NCBI GenBank assembly: GCA_023229795.1
Contig: JALNYP010000012.1
Coordinates: forward strand, 1-64,000
DNA from: Syntrophobacterales bacterium
GTDB lineage: Bacteria; Desulfobacterota; Desulfobaccia; Desulfobaccales; 0-14-0-80-60-11
Direction of reading: 5' to 3'
Length of the DNA: 64,000 bases
Shown here: positions 44,286 to 53,947 of the stretch, piece by piece
How positions within the stretch are numbered: position 1 is the stretch's first letter
How the letters are laid out: each line of letters starts with the position of its first letter
Position numbers and translations under genes: made by a program
Notes under the pieces: model-generated
Seen by the model: only the letters and a program-made list of their open reading frames with translations
What the model was told of the DNA's origin: nothing
Database searches by the model: none

Positions 44286-45590
44286 ATGGGTTTATTAAAA
44301 AAGACGCTCATAGTATCAAGTATGCGCATTATCTTGTCAGGACTCATTTTTATAACAGATATGCTTATATCTCGTTACGTAGGGGTAGCCTTAAAAGGCG
44401 AATTTTTTTTCCTGATGAACAATATCCTTTTTATTAGTGTTTTACTAACTGGGGGGCTGTATTTAGGAAATATTTACTATTACAAAGAATATGCTTTTCC
44501 GGAACTGGCCGCCAATAGTCTTCTTTATCTGCTCTCTTTGGGTTTCTTACTGATATTGGGCTATCCACTGCTCTCCCATCTGCCCGTATTATCGACAGGC
44601 GGTTTCTGGCTCAAAGTATTCTTCCTTGCCTGTCTGTTTGGTGAAGTGTCTACTACGCTTTATCAAAATTTTTTTGTCGCCACAGACCAGTTAAAAGAAT
44701 ATGCGTTGGTGCGCATCCTACGTCGATCCCTCTTCATGTTGTTAATGTTATTGGCCTGGATCACTTGGAAGGCATCCATAGATTTAATTCTTGACCTCTA
44801 TATGGTTAATTTTTTGGTTATTTACCTAATTTCCTGCTTTTATCTGGGACCCCGGCTACCCTGGGGTGCAGGTCCTTTTCGTTGTCATCTGAGCTCCCTG
44901 GGCAAGTGCCTCCGATATGGACTAAAAAGCCAGGCCTTAGTGTCGTTGGACATGGGCAATCAACGCTTGACCGCCATCTTCCTGGGATTTTGGGCTAGTT
45001 CTACTGAAAATGGCCTCTATTCGGTAGCCCTTAATTTTGGTCAGGCGTTGTGGGTTTTGTTTGGGGTGCTGGCCATCGTAGTTCAATCTGGGGTCAATAA
45101 TTCTTTGGAACAACAAGTCGACCATCTGAAGAGGCTCTCTCGTCACGCCTTATTCCTGATGGGGCTAGGAGCTATAGGGGTGGCAGTATTAAGCCGACCC
45201 GTAATCCGGTTGGGGTATGGGACGGAATTCTTGGGGGCTGTGCCGCAGCTGTACATTATCTTAGTGGGGATTGTGGCCTACGGGATTTACTCCTTGTTGA
45301 GCAGCTTTATGATCGTCAACGGGCGGGCCGGCACCGCGATGCTCGCCAGTGCCTTTGGGGTGCTGGTAAATATTCTCCTCTGTTACCTGCTCATTCCCCA
45401 ATACGGCGGTTTGGGGGCTGCCCAGGCCCTTTGTTGGGGGTATTTGACCAGCACTTTTCTATTACTCACCTTGATGTATGTCATTTTTGGGGTTTCTATA
45501 AAATCCCTTTTAATTCTAAAAAAGAACGACATATCTACCATAGTTTATAAAATTGCTAGTATTAATTCATCCAAAAATATTGGAGCATAG
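44286..45590 (+). CDS. Wzx-type polysaccharide flippase (MATE/PST superfamily)
   Basis: 434 residues, ATG at 44286, 17 bases after the previous stop. Twelve to fourteen hydrophobic segments through the whole length, with FITDMLISRYVG at the start typical of PST transporters and positively charged loops between helices. It would flip undecaprenyl-linked repeat units across the inner membrane. Flanked by a nucleotide-sugar enzyme and the polymerase-like gene, in the normal place for Wzx in Wzx/Wzy systems. Confidence 0.8.
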   Translation: MGLLKKTLIVSSMRIILSGLIFITDMLISRYVGVALKGEFFFLMNNILFISVLLTGGLYLGNIYYYKEYAFPELAANSLLYLLSLGFLLILGYPLLSHLPVLSTGGFWLKVFFLACLFGEVSTTLYQNFFVATDQLKEYALVRILRRSLFMLLMLLAWITWKASIDLILDLYMVNFLVIYLISCFYLGPRLPWGAGPFRCHLSSLGKCLRYGLKSQALVSLDMGNQRLTAIFLGFWASSTENGLYSVALNFGQALWVLFGVLAIVVQSGVNNSLEQQVDHLKRLSRHALFLMGLGAIGVAVLSRPVIRLGYGTEFLGAVPQLYIILVGIVAYGIYSLLSSFMIVNGRAGTAMLASAFGVLVNILLCYLLIPQYGGLGAAQALCWGYLTSTFLLLTLMYVIFGVSIKSLLILKKNDISTIVYKIASINSSKNIGA

Positions 45591-45599
45591 CTTGCAACA

Positions 45600-46895
45600 A
45601 TGATTAAATTTCTTGAACCTAGCTTTCTTGCCTACCTGTTTTTTAGCAGTATCATTATGGTAGGACTTGTTATTCATCTATGGAGAAACCGTAAATTTAT
45701 TCAATACATATTAATAATTTATTTTTTAGTGTGTTTTTGTATTATAACTACAAATTATATCAAACCTTTTTTGCCGCAAAACGATGATACTTTTCGATAT
45801 TATATCCCTAACGCTATGTTACATGCTAATACATTGCGCAAAAGTGTCATTGATAGTTTTATAACATTCAATTTTAAAGATTTTATTACAGGCAACCCTG
45901 CTTATATCTATCCTCTATCTTTAATTTTTTATCTTTCTGATGATTCACAGGAGGTCGCAAGGCTCTTCAGTTTAATTTTTGGGATAATGAGCATTTTTGT
46001 TTTATTTAAATTGACTGAGGATTTATACAATACTCGAACCGCCAACTTCACAGCACTATTACTAGCCTTTTCCCCAAATTACATGCTCTTATCCGTTGCG
46101 ATACTGAGAGATACCCATTCGATATTTTTCCTATTATGGTTTTTCAGGCTCTGGAGGCTTTATCAAAAAACTCCCACTATTAAAGTTAAGTTTCTTATGG
46201 TATTCAGCTTTTTATATTTGGGAATGTTGCGGCCACCAGTAATGTTAGTATTACTATGTGTAGTTATTTTGCATAAGACAGTTTTTCAATATAAAAAGAA
46301 TAAATTATTAGTTGCGAGAATTATACAATTTGGAGTAATCTTAGGAATATTATTGGGGACTTTTATTAATTTATACAGTGGATCAGTATTAAGCGATTTA
46401 AGAATTATAAAGGGAGCGGAATACATTGACATTGACAATATGATTAAGCGGAGTGATAGCACTTCTGATGCGGATTCAGGGTACACAGGAGAATTTCGTT
46501 ACACAAATATTTATGAAGCTATTTTATTTATGCCCATTTTAGTTATTTACTTTATGGGTTCTCCTTTTCCGTGGATGGTCAAAAAGACCAATCAGGCATT
46601 AGCCATGGCTGATTCTTCAGTATTATGGTTTCTTTATATTTACTTTTTCCTGGAAATAAAAGCTTTTTATAAAAGAGATAGGAAATGGGCTTTAATAATT
46701 TTTAGTTACATATTAATAGGAGTTTGTAGTGCTTCGCTAGTACAAGGAAATATGGGTGGTGCACTTAGACATAGATTGTTATTTACCGCTTTGATGTTTC
46801 CATTTGCTGCAAATAATATATTAAACAGATTTGCGAGTAGGAAATGGAATAATAAATTGATCATGAAAAGCAGGCAAAATATGGTCAAGATATAA
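45600..46895 (+). CDS. Multi-pass membrane protein, Wzy polymerase or GT-C glycosyltransferase candidate
   Basis: 431 residues, ATG at 45600, nine bases after the previous stop. About ten hydrophobic helices and a long loop after the first two (PQNDDTFRYYIPN, residues about 59-71) with an Asp-Asp pair resembling the first-loop acid of GT-C transferases. The stretch RHRLLFTALMFPFA near the end is typical of such GT39-like proteins. Strongly AT-rich with Ile/Phe/Lys-heavy coding, unlike the neighbours. No Wzy family signature is decisive; as the only polymerase-like gene in the locus, Wzy is the favoured role. Confidence 0.55.
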   Translation: MIKFLEPSFLAYLFFSSIIMVGLVIHLWRNRKFIQYILIIYFLVCFCIITTNYIKPFLPQNDDTFRYYIPNAMLHANTLRKSVIDSFITFNFKDFITGNPAYIYPLSLIFYLSDDSQEVARLFSLIFGIMSIFVLFKLTEDLYNTRTANFTALLLAFSPNYMLLSVAILRDTHSIFFLLWFFRLWRLYQKTPTIKVKFLMVFSFLYLGMLRPPVMLVLLCVVILHKTVFQYKKNKLLVARIIQFGVILGILLGTFINLYSGSVLSDLRIIKGAEYIDIDNMIKRSDSTSDADSGYTGEFRYTNIYEAILFMPILVIYFMGSPFPWMVKKTNQALAMADSSVLWFLYIYFFLEIKAFYKRDRKWALIIFSYILIGVCSASLVQGNMGGALRHRLLFTALMFPFAANNILNRFASRKWNNKLIMKSRQNMVKI

Positions 46896-46975
46896 TAAAT
46901 TTACGCAGGTAGCACGCAAGGACTACAGCTCTTTATTTTGAACTTCAATCTTTACCGGAAAAGGATGGTTAGGTT

Positions 46976-48559
46976 ATGCTTAAAAATATAAACAAAAAGT
47001 TTATACATAAAGTATTAATAATTAAGGTGGCCTTAATTTTACTTTTTATTGTATTTCCTGCTCAGGCTTATCTCGTACATGCAGAAACAAATCAATTTCC
47101 CTCTGTAAGAGTTAATTTAGTTGAAAAAAATGCGGTTGGACAAAAGATTATTGTGGCAGGCGCCAAGAATGAGTATTTGATATTGACTTTCAAGGTGAAT
47201 GGAGGAGACCCGTCATTTTTTAAGGCTCAAGTCACGGGAATGGGGTCCGAAACTCAGATTAAGATCAATTTTTATCAAGTAGTTTCGGCACCGGTGAAAA
47301 ATCTGGATGGATTGCAAGCTGACGCTCTTTTCTCCCTGGAACAAGGTCCCCTTAAAAGTGCACCGGTCTCGGACGTGTGGGCTATAATAAAAATTTCTCC
47401 ATCCACGCCTAAAGGCGTTCACAATTTTGAATTGGTTTTTTCTGATAATAAGGCTAGTTTCCGACAGCCATTAGAAATAAAAGTATGGAATTTTGCGTTA
47501 TCGCGGGACCTTCCTATTCCTATTTTAGCTAATACTTTTGTATCTCAAGAAATTTATGACCGTTACGGTGGGAATAGCCAAGCACAATTTAATCTCAAAG
47601 TGAAGGCTCTCCTGCGCAGCATGCGCGAATACAAGATAAATTCCATCGGCCACTTCTATCCTTTTCCGGTAAAACGATTTCTTATTAATAAAAAAGTGGA
47701 GGATTTCCCCGGGTTTGAACACCTCCTGCGCTACGTTGTCAATGATCTCAATTACCAGCTTTTTAGGGTGCCTACTCTGGGTGGAGCAAAAGAGATCGGA
47801 AATCCCGGAAATGATTGGGCATCGCAAGCCAAAATTTTCTATCCTTCTTTTGCCGACTATTTGCGGCGCCACCATCTAGAAAATCGAGCCATCATCAAAG
47901 TGATTGATGAGCCCAAACCCCAAGATTATGGCAAAGTAACTCAAGCTTATAGCCTGATCAAATCACTGGTCCCTAATATTAAAACAGAATCCGCGGGACG
48001 TGCTCCCGTCCCTGATTTTGCCAAAATAATCAATATATGGGTGTCTTATGCAAAATATTATGACCCTCAAGCGATTAAACAGGCCCAAAGCATGGGTCAA
48101 GAGGTATGGCTTTATGCCAACAAGTTGCATGGCATAGATCAGCCCTTGGTTAACCAGCGGATTATAGGGTGGTATGTCTACCGATATAAGTTTCAAGGGT
48201 ATCTCTTATGGGGGATGGATAAGTGGGACGTGGATCCCTGGACACAAGGGCCCAGGTTGAGAGGTGCCAGTATGCGCCGGGGAACCTTTTATTATCCTAA
48301 CCCCGGGACTGGAATGCCCATCCCGACCACCAGGTTAGAAGCCCTGCGGCGTGGTTGGGAAGATTATCAATACCTGGACATGCTGGCGAAAGCCGCTCAA
48401 ACAGGTCGGGTGAAGCCGGCGGAATATCAACAGATTATGCAAAGGGTGAATATGGCAACCGAGGGCCTCAAGAATCTCGCCCCCAGGGTGAGTTGGGCCG
48501 AGCTTGAGGAGTTGCGGCTGAGGATCGGAGACCTACTGGACCAGGCCGCAGGGCGGTGA
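46976..48559 (+). CDS. Secreted DUF4091-type protein in the EPS locus
   Basis: 527 residues, ATG at 46976. Hydrophobic signal region (residues about 12-36). A beta-rich N-terminus to about 170, then a TIM-barrel-like part: VIDEPKPQDYGKV (about 309-321), KIINIWVSYAKYY, GWYVYRYKFQGYLLWGMDKW (about 393-412) and TRLEALRRGWEDYQYLDMLA (about 460-479), the DUF4091 glycoside-hydrolase-like ending. The E-P and G-W-E-D-Y motifs suggest catalytic acids. Probably trims or modifies the exported polymer in the periplasm. Its first half is AT-rich, the second less so. Confidence 0.65.
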   Translation: MLKNINKKFIHKVLIIKVALILLFIVFPAQAYLVHAETNQFPSVRVNLVEKNAVGQKIIVAGAKNEYLILTFKVNGGDPSFFKAQVTGMGSETQIKINFYQVVSAPVKNLDGLQADALFSLEQGPLKSAPVSDVWAIIKISPSTPKGVHNFELVFSDNKASFRQPLEIKVWNFALSRDLPIPILANTFVSQEIYDRYGGNSQAQFNLKVKALLRSMREYKINSIGHFYPFPVKRFLINKKVEDFPGFEHLLRYVVNDLNYQLFRVPTLGGAKEIGNPGNDWASQAKIFYPSFADYLRRHHLENRAIIKVIDEPKPQDYGKVTQAYSLIKSLVPNIKTESAGRAPVPDFAKIINIWVSYAKYYDPQAIKQAQSMGQEVWLYANKLHGIDQPLVNQRIIGWYVYRYKFQGYLLWGMDKWDVDPWTQGPRLRGASMRRGTFYYPNPGTGMPIPTTRLEALRRGWEDYQYLDMLAKAAQTGRVKPAEYQQIMQRVNMATEGLKNLAPRVSWAELEELRLRIGDLLDQAAGR

Positions 48560-48561
48560 AC

Positions 48562-49806
48562 ATGGCTAACCGCTCGCAGGCAAATGGCAGGCGCCTCTGT
48601 CACGTCATCACCACGCCCACGGACCAGTACAGTTCAGGGTTGCGCACCCGGATGGAGGCCGAAATAGCCCTGGATCTGGGATACAGGGTGGACATCGTTA
48701 CCGGCCAAGGCCCTACCGACGAGCAGCTGATTTCTCATGGATTACCAGGCGTTAAGTACTGGCGCGTGCCATCTTTGACCAAGTACATCTATCCACACCG
48801 CGATATCAAGGCCTTATTAGATCTCTATGCTTTATTCCGCAGGCAAAAATATCAGATAGTGCATACCCATCTCGCTAAAGCCGGAGTTCTGGGCCGCCTC
48901 GCAGCCGGTCTGGCCGGGGTGCCGATCATTGTCCATGACGTCCACGGCCCCAGTTTCTCCCCAGCCCACAGTTGGTCCCAACGGAGCCTCTTTATTAACC
49001 TGGAACGGCTGGCAGGTTTGGTGACTACCCATTATGTTTTTTATGCTAGACATCTCAAGGAAGACTTTGCCGCGCATGGCATAGGTCCAAAGGCAATCAA
49101 GGAAGTCATTTATCCAGATCTTCGTCTCAAGACTTTTCTGGAAGCGCCTCCTCTTCCGGCAGACCACAGAAAGAAATTAAGGGTAGGTTGGGGCTTGGGA
49201 CCAGAGCACTTGGTCATCGGCTATGTTGCCCGCCTGGTACCCTCCAAGGCCCACCATCTGGTCATTGAGGCGTTGGCCCATCTAGTGGATCGCTGGCCCC
49301 AAGCCAGGCTCTTATTGGTAGGAGGCGCCATTTGGCCAGAGGAGCAAAGCTACCTCCAGCGGTTACAGAAGTTAGTGAAAACCCTCAATCTGGAAGGTAA
49401 AGTCATCTTTACAGGTCACCAGATGGAGGTGATCGCTTTCTACCAGATATTTGATCTCTTTGTCACGCCTTCCCTTTATGAAAGTCTTGGCAATGCCATG
49501 CTGGAGGCATTGGTCATGGGTTTGCCGGTTGTGGCGTTTGATATTCCGGCTGTCCATGAGCTCTGCCCTCCTGAAGAGGTGATTGTTTGCCCCTTCGGCC
49601 AGATAGAAGAGCTGGCCCGGGGATTAGAACAAGTCCTGACCCAACTGAATACTTCGTCTGAGGATATACGTCCTTCTCTCGCTTTTCGCCAGGACTTGGC
49701 GGATAAGTTTTCTGCACACCGTTGGAAGGAGAAACTCGAAAAATTTTACTCAAATCTTACTCCTGATCGATCTCTGAGCGTTGAAGAAAACTTTACCAGG
49801 AACTGA
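48562..49806 (+). CDS. GT4-family glycosyltransferase
   Basis: 414 residues from ATG 48562 (GTG at 48556 would overlap the previous stop by four bases). Two Rossmann-like domains of the GT-B fold. The C-terminal half has the GT4 donor-binding pattern GYVARLVPSKAHHLVIEAL, GGAIWPEEQ and FVTPSLYESLGNAMLEAL with E-x7-E near residues 313-321. A retaining transferase adding a sugar to the lipid-linked repeat unit; donor and acceptor unknown. Part of the EPS operon. Confidence 0.85.
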   Translation: MANRSQANGRRLCHVITTPTDQYSSGLRTRMEAEIALDLGYRVDIVTGQGPTDEQLISHGLPGVKYWRVPSLTKYIYPHRDIKALLDLYALFRRQKYQIVHTHLAKAGVLGRLAAGLAGVPIIVHDVHGPSFSPAHSWSQRSLFINLERLAGLVTTHYVFYARHLKEDFAAHGIGPKAIKEVIYPDLRLKTFLEAPPLPADHRKKLRVGWGLGPEHLVIGYVARLVPSKAHHLVIEALAHLVDRWPQARLLLVGGAIWPEEQSYLQRLQKLVKTLNLEGKVIFTGHQMEVIAFYQIFDLFVTPSLYESLGNAMLEALVMGLPVVAFDIPAVHELCPPEEVIVCPFGQIEELARGLEQVLTQLNTSSEDIRPSLAFRQDLADKFSAHRWKEKLEKFYSNLTPDRSLSVEENFTRN

Positions 49807-49834
49807 TATCGAAAGACGCGGGAAAATACTCTAA

Positions 49835-50380
49835 ATGAGAAAAAAATACAAAATCAACGCCACCAATTTAAAGAAAGAAGCTTGGTCCTGGTTGGAAGCT
49901 TTCCTGGGGATAATACCCGGAAAAAGTGGGAATTTTTTCCGGGGTTTCTGTTACGGCTTAGTTTTGCGGAACTTCCGGGGAAAACATACTAGCATCGGTC
50001 GGGCCACCCGAATCGGCTTTCCCTGGAACATTATCATCGCCCCTAACAGCCATATCGGCAATAATACGCAGATTTCCTGCATTCAATACGGAGACTTGGT
50101 CATTGGGTCCAACGTCATGATTTCTCCGTATGTTATGGTTACGGCCACGGTCCATAGCTTTGAGGACACCGACGTGCCTATGCAGTTGCAGGGTTTACAC
50201 TCTGAAAAAGTAGTGATCGAAGATGATGTGTGGATTGGGGGCAAATCTATCATTCTTCCTGGCGTGACTATTGGGAGGGGCAGCATTGTGGCGGCTGGTT
50301 CAATAGTGACGAAAGATGTGTCTCCTTTTGCCATTGTGGGCGGAAACCCTGCTAAGGTGATCAAATACCGCAAGCAATAA
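49835..50380 (+). CDS. Hexapeptide-repeat acyltransferase (WcaF/Maa-like)
   Basis: 181 residues, ATG at 49835. Left-handed beta-helix hexapeptides run from about residue 45 to 160 ([50 protein letters not shown]), with catalytic His in VHSFEDTD near residue 108 and the ending [25 protein letters not shown]. Such trimeric enzymes O- or N-acetylate sugars using acetyl-CoA. It would decorate the EPS. A degraded relative lies at 51355-51465. Confidence 0.85.
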   Translation: MRKKYKINATNLKKEAWSWLEAFLGIIPGKSGNFFRGFCYGLVLRNFRGKHTSIGRATRIGFPWNIIIAPNSHIGNNTQISCIQYGDLVIGSNVMISPYVMVTATVHSFEDTDVPMQLQGLHSEKVVIEDDVWIGGKSIILPGVTIGRGSIVAAGSIVTKDVSPFAIVGGNPAKVIKYRKQ

Positions 50381-50474
50381 AGTATGCCGATAGCCGCAGG
50401 TAATTTGGCAAAAATAAAGAAGTATCCACGGAACCATATAAAATATAACAAACTTATTAATCAGGGAGAAAGGG

Positions 50475-51272
50475 ATGAGAAGTATTAAATTGCCAATAAA
50501 AAGGTATATTAAAAAGATCTATATAGCACTTTCGATTTTTCTTCCCGATGTTTATCTGCCATTTCCTTCTGCTGGAGGAAAAATTTTTCTTAACTTAAAA
50601 GAATCTCCATCACAGTTTTCCCGTGCTATTGGGCAATATGAAGTATTGAAAAAGAAAACTATTGTTAATTTATTGAAACCTGGGAAAACTTTTATCGATG
50701 TTGGAGCCAATATGGGGGATTATACTCTTATGGCAGCAAAAATTGTTGGAGAAACTGGCAAAGTTATGTCAATTGAACCCGCGCCTAATAATATTAAATG
50801 GATTAATAAAAGCATTAAATTGAATGGTTATCCTAATATAACTGTAAAAAATATAGCTTTGGGAGAAACAGATGGGATGGCAAAATTATATTTAAGCCAT
50901 GTAAGCGGATGGCATTCCCTAATACCTTCCTTGCCTAATAGAAACCAAGGCGATATTACCGTTGAAGTTAAAACGCTAGATAATCTATTAAAAAATGATA
51001 ATTGTAATAACGTTGATATGATAAAAATTGATGTTGAGGGAGCTGAATTGAAAGTTTTGAAAGGAAGTTATCAAACGTTAACAAAAAATCATGATATTAT
51101 CGTATTAGTTGATATTCATCCGACTTTGGGTGTTGATCCGAATGAAGTAGGTAATTCATTAAGAGAATTAGGATTTGATTTATATCAAATGGTTGCTCCT
51201 TTTAACATACCATTAAATGTGGATGGGAATACCACTGAAATATTGGCATATCGTAAAAGGAATTATTCTTAG
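50475..51272 (+). CDS. FkbM-family methyltransferase
   Basis: 265 residues, ATG at 50475 with AGGGAGAAAGG upstream. Class I SAM fold: FIDVGANMGDYTLMAAK (residues about 76-92, motif I), SIEPAPNN, and MIKIDVEGAELKVLKG (about 179-194), the FkbM hallmark 'KIDVEG-x-E'. Methylates a hydroxyl, here probably on an EPS sugar. Strongly AT-rich compared with the flanking genes, indicating recent transfer. The first 50 residues are basic and hydrophobic, possibly membrane-associated. Confidence 0.9.
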   Translation: MRSIKLPIKRYIKKIYIALSIFLPDVYLPFPSAGGKIFLNLKESPSQFSRAIGQYEVLKKKTIVNLLKPGKTFIDVGANMGDYTLMAAKIVGETGKVMSIEPAPNNIKWINKSIKLNGYPNITVKNIALGETDGMAKLYLSHVSGWHSLIPSLPNRNQGDITVEVKTLDNLLKNDNCNNVDMIKIDVEGAELKVLKGSYQTLTKNHDIIVLVDIHPTLGVDPNEVGNSLRELGFDLYQMVAPFNIPLNVDGNTTEILAYRKRNYS

Positions 51273-51354
51273 CCAATCGTAATGTCCGACTGAAATGGGC
51301 TGTGGCGGATCTTACTCTGGACAAACTGATTCTTCAGGAGGCGGCAAGGGGTAA

Positions 51355-51465
51355 CTTCTAAGCCGCACCCGGCTCGGACCTGTGACTAAGGATGTGCGTG
51401 CTGATGCAGTGCTGGGGGGAAAGCCGGCCAGAATTATTAAATACCGGGCACAGAAACTACATTAA
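51355..51465 (+). pseudogene. Fragment of a second hexapeptide acyltransferase
   Basis: The 36 codons before TAA at 51463-51465 end VTKDVRADAVLGGKPARIIK YRAQ, the C-terminus of a WcaF-like acyltransferase, closely matching the end of the gene at 49835 ([22 protein letters not shown]). A stop at 51352-51354 closes the frame upstream and no start codon is available, so only the tail remains. Likely left by rearrangement of the EPS locus. Confidence 0.7.
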
Positions 51466-51493
51466 GAATGCGCCATAAAAGACTAAGAGAAAA

Positions 51494-52870
51494 ATGAAAC
51501 GGATCTTTTTACAGCAATATCAAAAGCAGAGGATGGTCCTCTTGTTGGGGGATGTTCTGCTCATCATTCTAAGCCAGATTATTGTTATTTCAATGCATCA
51601 TTATATGCAGCCGGCTGGTTTTGAGTTAGATACATGGCGAGCTCTTACGATAGGCATGCTGCTGCTTATGCTCGTAATTCTATCCTTTTATCTCGTGGGA
51701 TTATATGACATTTCAAGCCTGCGGCAACCTGAACATTTGATTCTGTCCCTTGTCTTGGCGCTGGGAAGTGTGATTCTTATTTACAGTGCGTGGGCTTATT
51801 TCATAGTTAATCTACGTCCTGGGAAAATAATGCTATTGAGGTTTGTGGCAGTTACCTTTACGTTCATCACCTGCTGGCGCCTCTTATGTAGGAAGCGTTT
51901 GAAGCTGATCCCACAGCATGTGCTGCTTATAGGTAATGATCCGATAATTAAGGAATTGAAACAGATATTGACCGACCATTACTCGGCCTATTATTCTATA
52001 GAAGGGCATTGGCATACAAAAAATAGCACGAATATCGGTGGTTTACTGGAGCATAATGATAATAACTGCATAAGCGAGATAAACAATATTGACCTTATTA
52101 TTTACTCGGTCAATTCAAAGATCCTAAAGGATGTTGCTGGGGAATTAATAGGCCTTCGCTTCAAACAAATCAATATCTGTGACGCCCATGACTTTTACCA
52201 ATACCTTACCTGGAAGACTCCCATTTACCATTTTGATGATTTCTGGATGTTGATTAACAGTGCGAGGGTAACTTTCTTCCCCAGGCTATCTTTAAAGGTC
52301 AAGCGGGTTATTGACCTTATGTTTGCTATATGCACCTTGCCAATCGCCTTACCTTTGCTGTTGATAAGCGCCATCGCCATAAAACTGGATACCAAAGGAC
52401 CGATTTTCTTTATTCAGGAACGTTTAGGGCAGAATGAAATCCCCTTCGGTCTCATCAAGTTGCGCACCATGATTGATAACGCCGAGAAGGTCACCGGACC
52501 GAAGTGGTCTGCTGAGGATGATCCGCGGATCACCCGAGTGGGGAAAATCCTGCGCAAACTCAGGTTGGACGAGCTACCGCAGTTTTTCAATATCTTGAAC
52601 GGAGATATGAGCATTATCGGCCCCCGCCCGATTAGAAAGCATTTTGCCGATTTTGTGGCTAAGGACACCCCCTATTACCGGTTGCGGTTCCTGGTTAAGC
52701 CCGGGCTTACGGGTTGGGCTCAGGTAAACCATAACTATGCCGGGTCAAAACTGGGGCAGTCTGAAAAATTGCAGTATGAATTATTCTACCTGATCCACCA
52801 ATCTTTCTGGCTGGATTTGTTTATCATTATTAAAACCGTCAGGATCATTATATCAGGCAAGGGAATTTAG
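51494..52870 (+). CDS. Polyprenyl-phosphate sugar-1-phosphate transferase (initiating, WbaP/WcaJ-like)
   Basis: 458 residues, ATG at 51494. Four to five N-terminal membrane helices, a soluble middle domain, another hydrophobic helix (near residues 270-300) and the catalytic C-terminus with the PNPT signature KLRTMIDNAEKV, RKLRLDELPQFFNILNGDMS and IGPRP, ending in KPGLTGWAQVN. Transfers the first sugar phosphate to undecaprenyl phosphate, starting repeat-unit assembly. Typical length for the family. Near the end of the operon. Confidence 0.92.
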   Translation: MKRIFLQQYQKQRMVLLLGDVLLIILSQIIVISMHHYMQPAGFELDTWRALTIGMLLLMLVILSFYLVGLYDISSLRQPEHLILSLVLALGSVILIYSAWAYFIVNLRPGKIMLLRFVAVTFTFITCWRLLCRKRLKLIPQHVLLIGNDPIIKELKQILTDHYSAYYSIEGHWHTKNSTNIGGLLEHNDNNCISEINNIDLIIYSVNSKILKDVAGELIGLRFKQINICDAHDFYQYLTWKTPIYHFDDFWMLINSARVTFFPRLSLKVKRVIDLMFAICTLPIALPLLLISAIAIKLDTKGPIFFIQERLGQNEIPFGLIKLRTMIDNAEKVTGPKWSAEDDPRITRVGKILRKLRLDELPQFFNILNGDMSIIGPRPIRKHFADFVAKDTPYYRLRFLVKPGLTGWAQVNHNYAGSKLGQSEKLQYELFYLIHQSFWLDLFIIIKTVRIIISGKGI

Positions 52871-52885
52871 GTAACAAGGTGATAT

Positions 52886-53818
52886 ATGGGAAAAAGTTGC
52901 CTCATAACCGGCGGGGCCGGGTTTGTCGGCAGTAACCTGATACGCCACTTAGCTTCACGCGGCATGCGCCTTCGGGTTTTGGATAATTTAAGTGCAGGAA
53001 GAGCAGCAGACCTGGGGGGGACTGATGCTGAGTTGCTGATCGGGGATATCCGGGATACGCAATTGGTGGAGCAGGCCGTGCAAGGCATGGAAACAGTGAT
53101 TCATCTGGCTGCCCATACCAACGTCATCGAATCCATCAAGACCCCCGAAGTCAACCTTGAGGTTAATGTCAAAGGTACGTTTAATCTTCTCCAGGCCAGC
53201 GTCAAATACGGGGTGAAACGATTTGTTTTTGCCTCTACCGGAGGAGCCATTATCGGGGAGGCGGATCCTCCGGTGCATGAAGATATGGCGCCACATCCCA
53301 TATCGCCTTACGGCGCCGGCAAGTTAGCCGGGGAGGGCTATTGCTCGGCTTTTTGGGGGTCCTATGGCTTGAAGAGTATTTGCCTTAGGTTCTCCAACGT
53401 CTATGGGCCTTTCTCCTATCATAAAGGCAGCGTTATTGCTAAATTCTTCCGACGAGTGCAGGTTGGAGAACCAGTTACCGTTTATGGCGATGGAGCACAG
53501 ACCCGCGACTTTATCTATGTGGGAGATTTGGAGAAAGCCATTGTTAGTGCCTTACAGATCGAAGATCTGCCTTTCGGGGAAGCTATCCAGCTAGGCACCG
53601 GCAAGGAAACCAGCATCAACGAACTGGTAGTGCTGATGCGCAAAGTGGTGGGGGAGGGGATATTTCCATCATTGGTTTATCAGCCGTCACGCCCCGGCGA
53701 GGTCCTCCGGAACTATGTGTCCATTGCCAGGGCGAATCAGTATCTCTCTTTTGTCCCGGCAACCACCCTGGAGGAAGGCCTGAAAGAGACCTGGAGGTGG
53801 TTTAAGCAAGAGAGCTGA
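52886..53818 (+). CDS. NAD-dependent nucleotide-sugar epimerase (GalE-like)
   Basis: 310 residues, ATG at 52886. Extended SDR: TGGAGFVGSNLIRHLA (residues about 8-23), D-x-x-L(S) cofactor Asp, ASTGGAIIGEADPPVHED and catalytic Y-x3-K in SPYGAGKLAGE (about 136-146). GalE-like enzymes epimerise UDP-sugars at C4; the 'FASTGGAIYGE' pattern with GxGKETSINEL fits this group. Last gene of the EPS run, convergent with the PEP-CTERM gene. Confidence 0.85.
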   Translation: MGKSCLITGGAGFVGSNLIRHLASRGMRLRVLDNLSAGRAADLGGTDAELLIGDIRDTQLVEQAVQGMETVIHLAAHTNVIESIKTPEVNLEVNVKGTFNLLQASVKYGVKRFVFASTGGAIIGEADPPVHEDMAPHPISPYGAGKLAGEGYCSAFWGSYGLKSICLRFSNVYGPFSYHKGSVIAKFFRRVQVGEPVTVYGDGAQTRDFIYVGDLEKAIVSALQIEDLPFGEAIQLGTGKETSINELVVLMRKVVGEGIFPSLVYQPSRPGEVLRNYVSIARANQYLSFVPATTLEEGLKETWRWFKQES

Positions 53819-53875
53819 GTAATCCTGGAACGCTTATTTCTGTTGCCCCTGGGCAGGGTTGCTGCGCCAATGGCC

Positions 53876-53916
53876 ATAAAAAAACCAGGCAGGGTCGGCG
53901 ACTAACCCTGCCTGGT
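53876..53916 (-). terminator. Minus-strand intrinsic terminator (convergent)
   Basis: Perfect 12-bp stem ACCAGGCAGGGT / ACCCTGCCTGGT (53884-53895 with 53905-53916), nine-base loop, preceded on the plus strand by an A-run that is a T run for minus-strand transcripts. It ends the PEP-CTERM gene; the plus-strand side lacks T's but the stem could still slow readthrough from the EPS operon. Confidence 0.85.
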
Positions 53917-53947
53917 AGTTAATGGCTCTCTCTGGCAAGACTACAGG

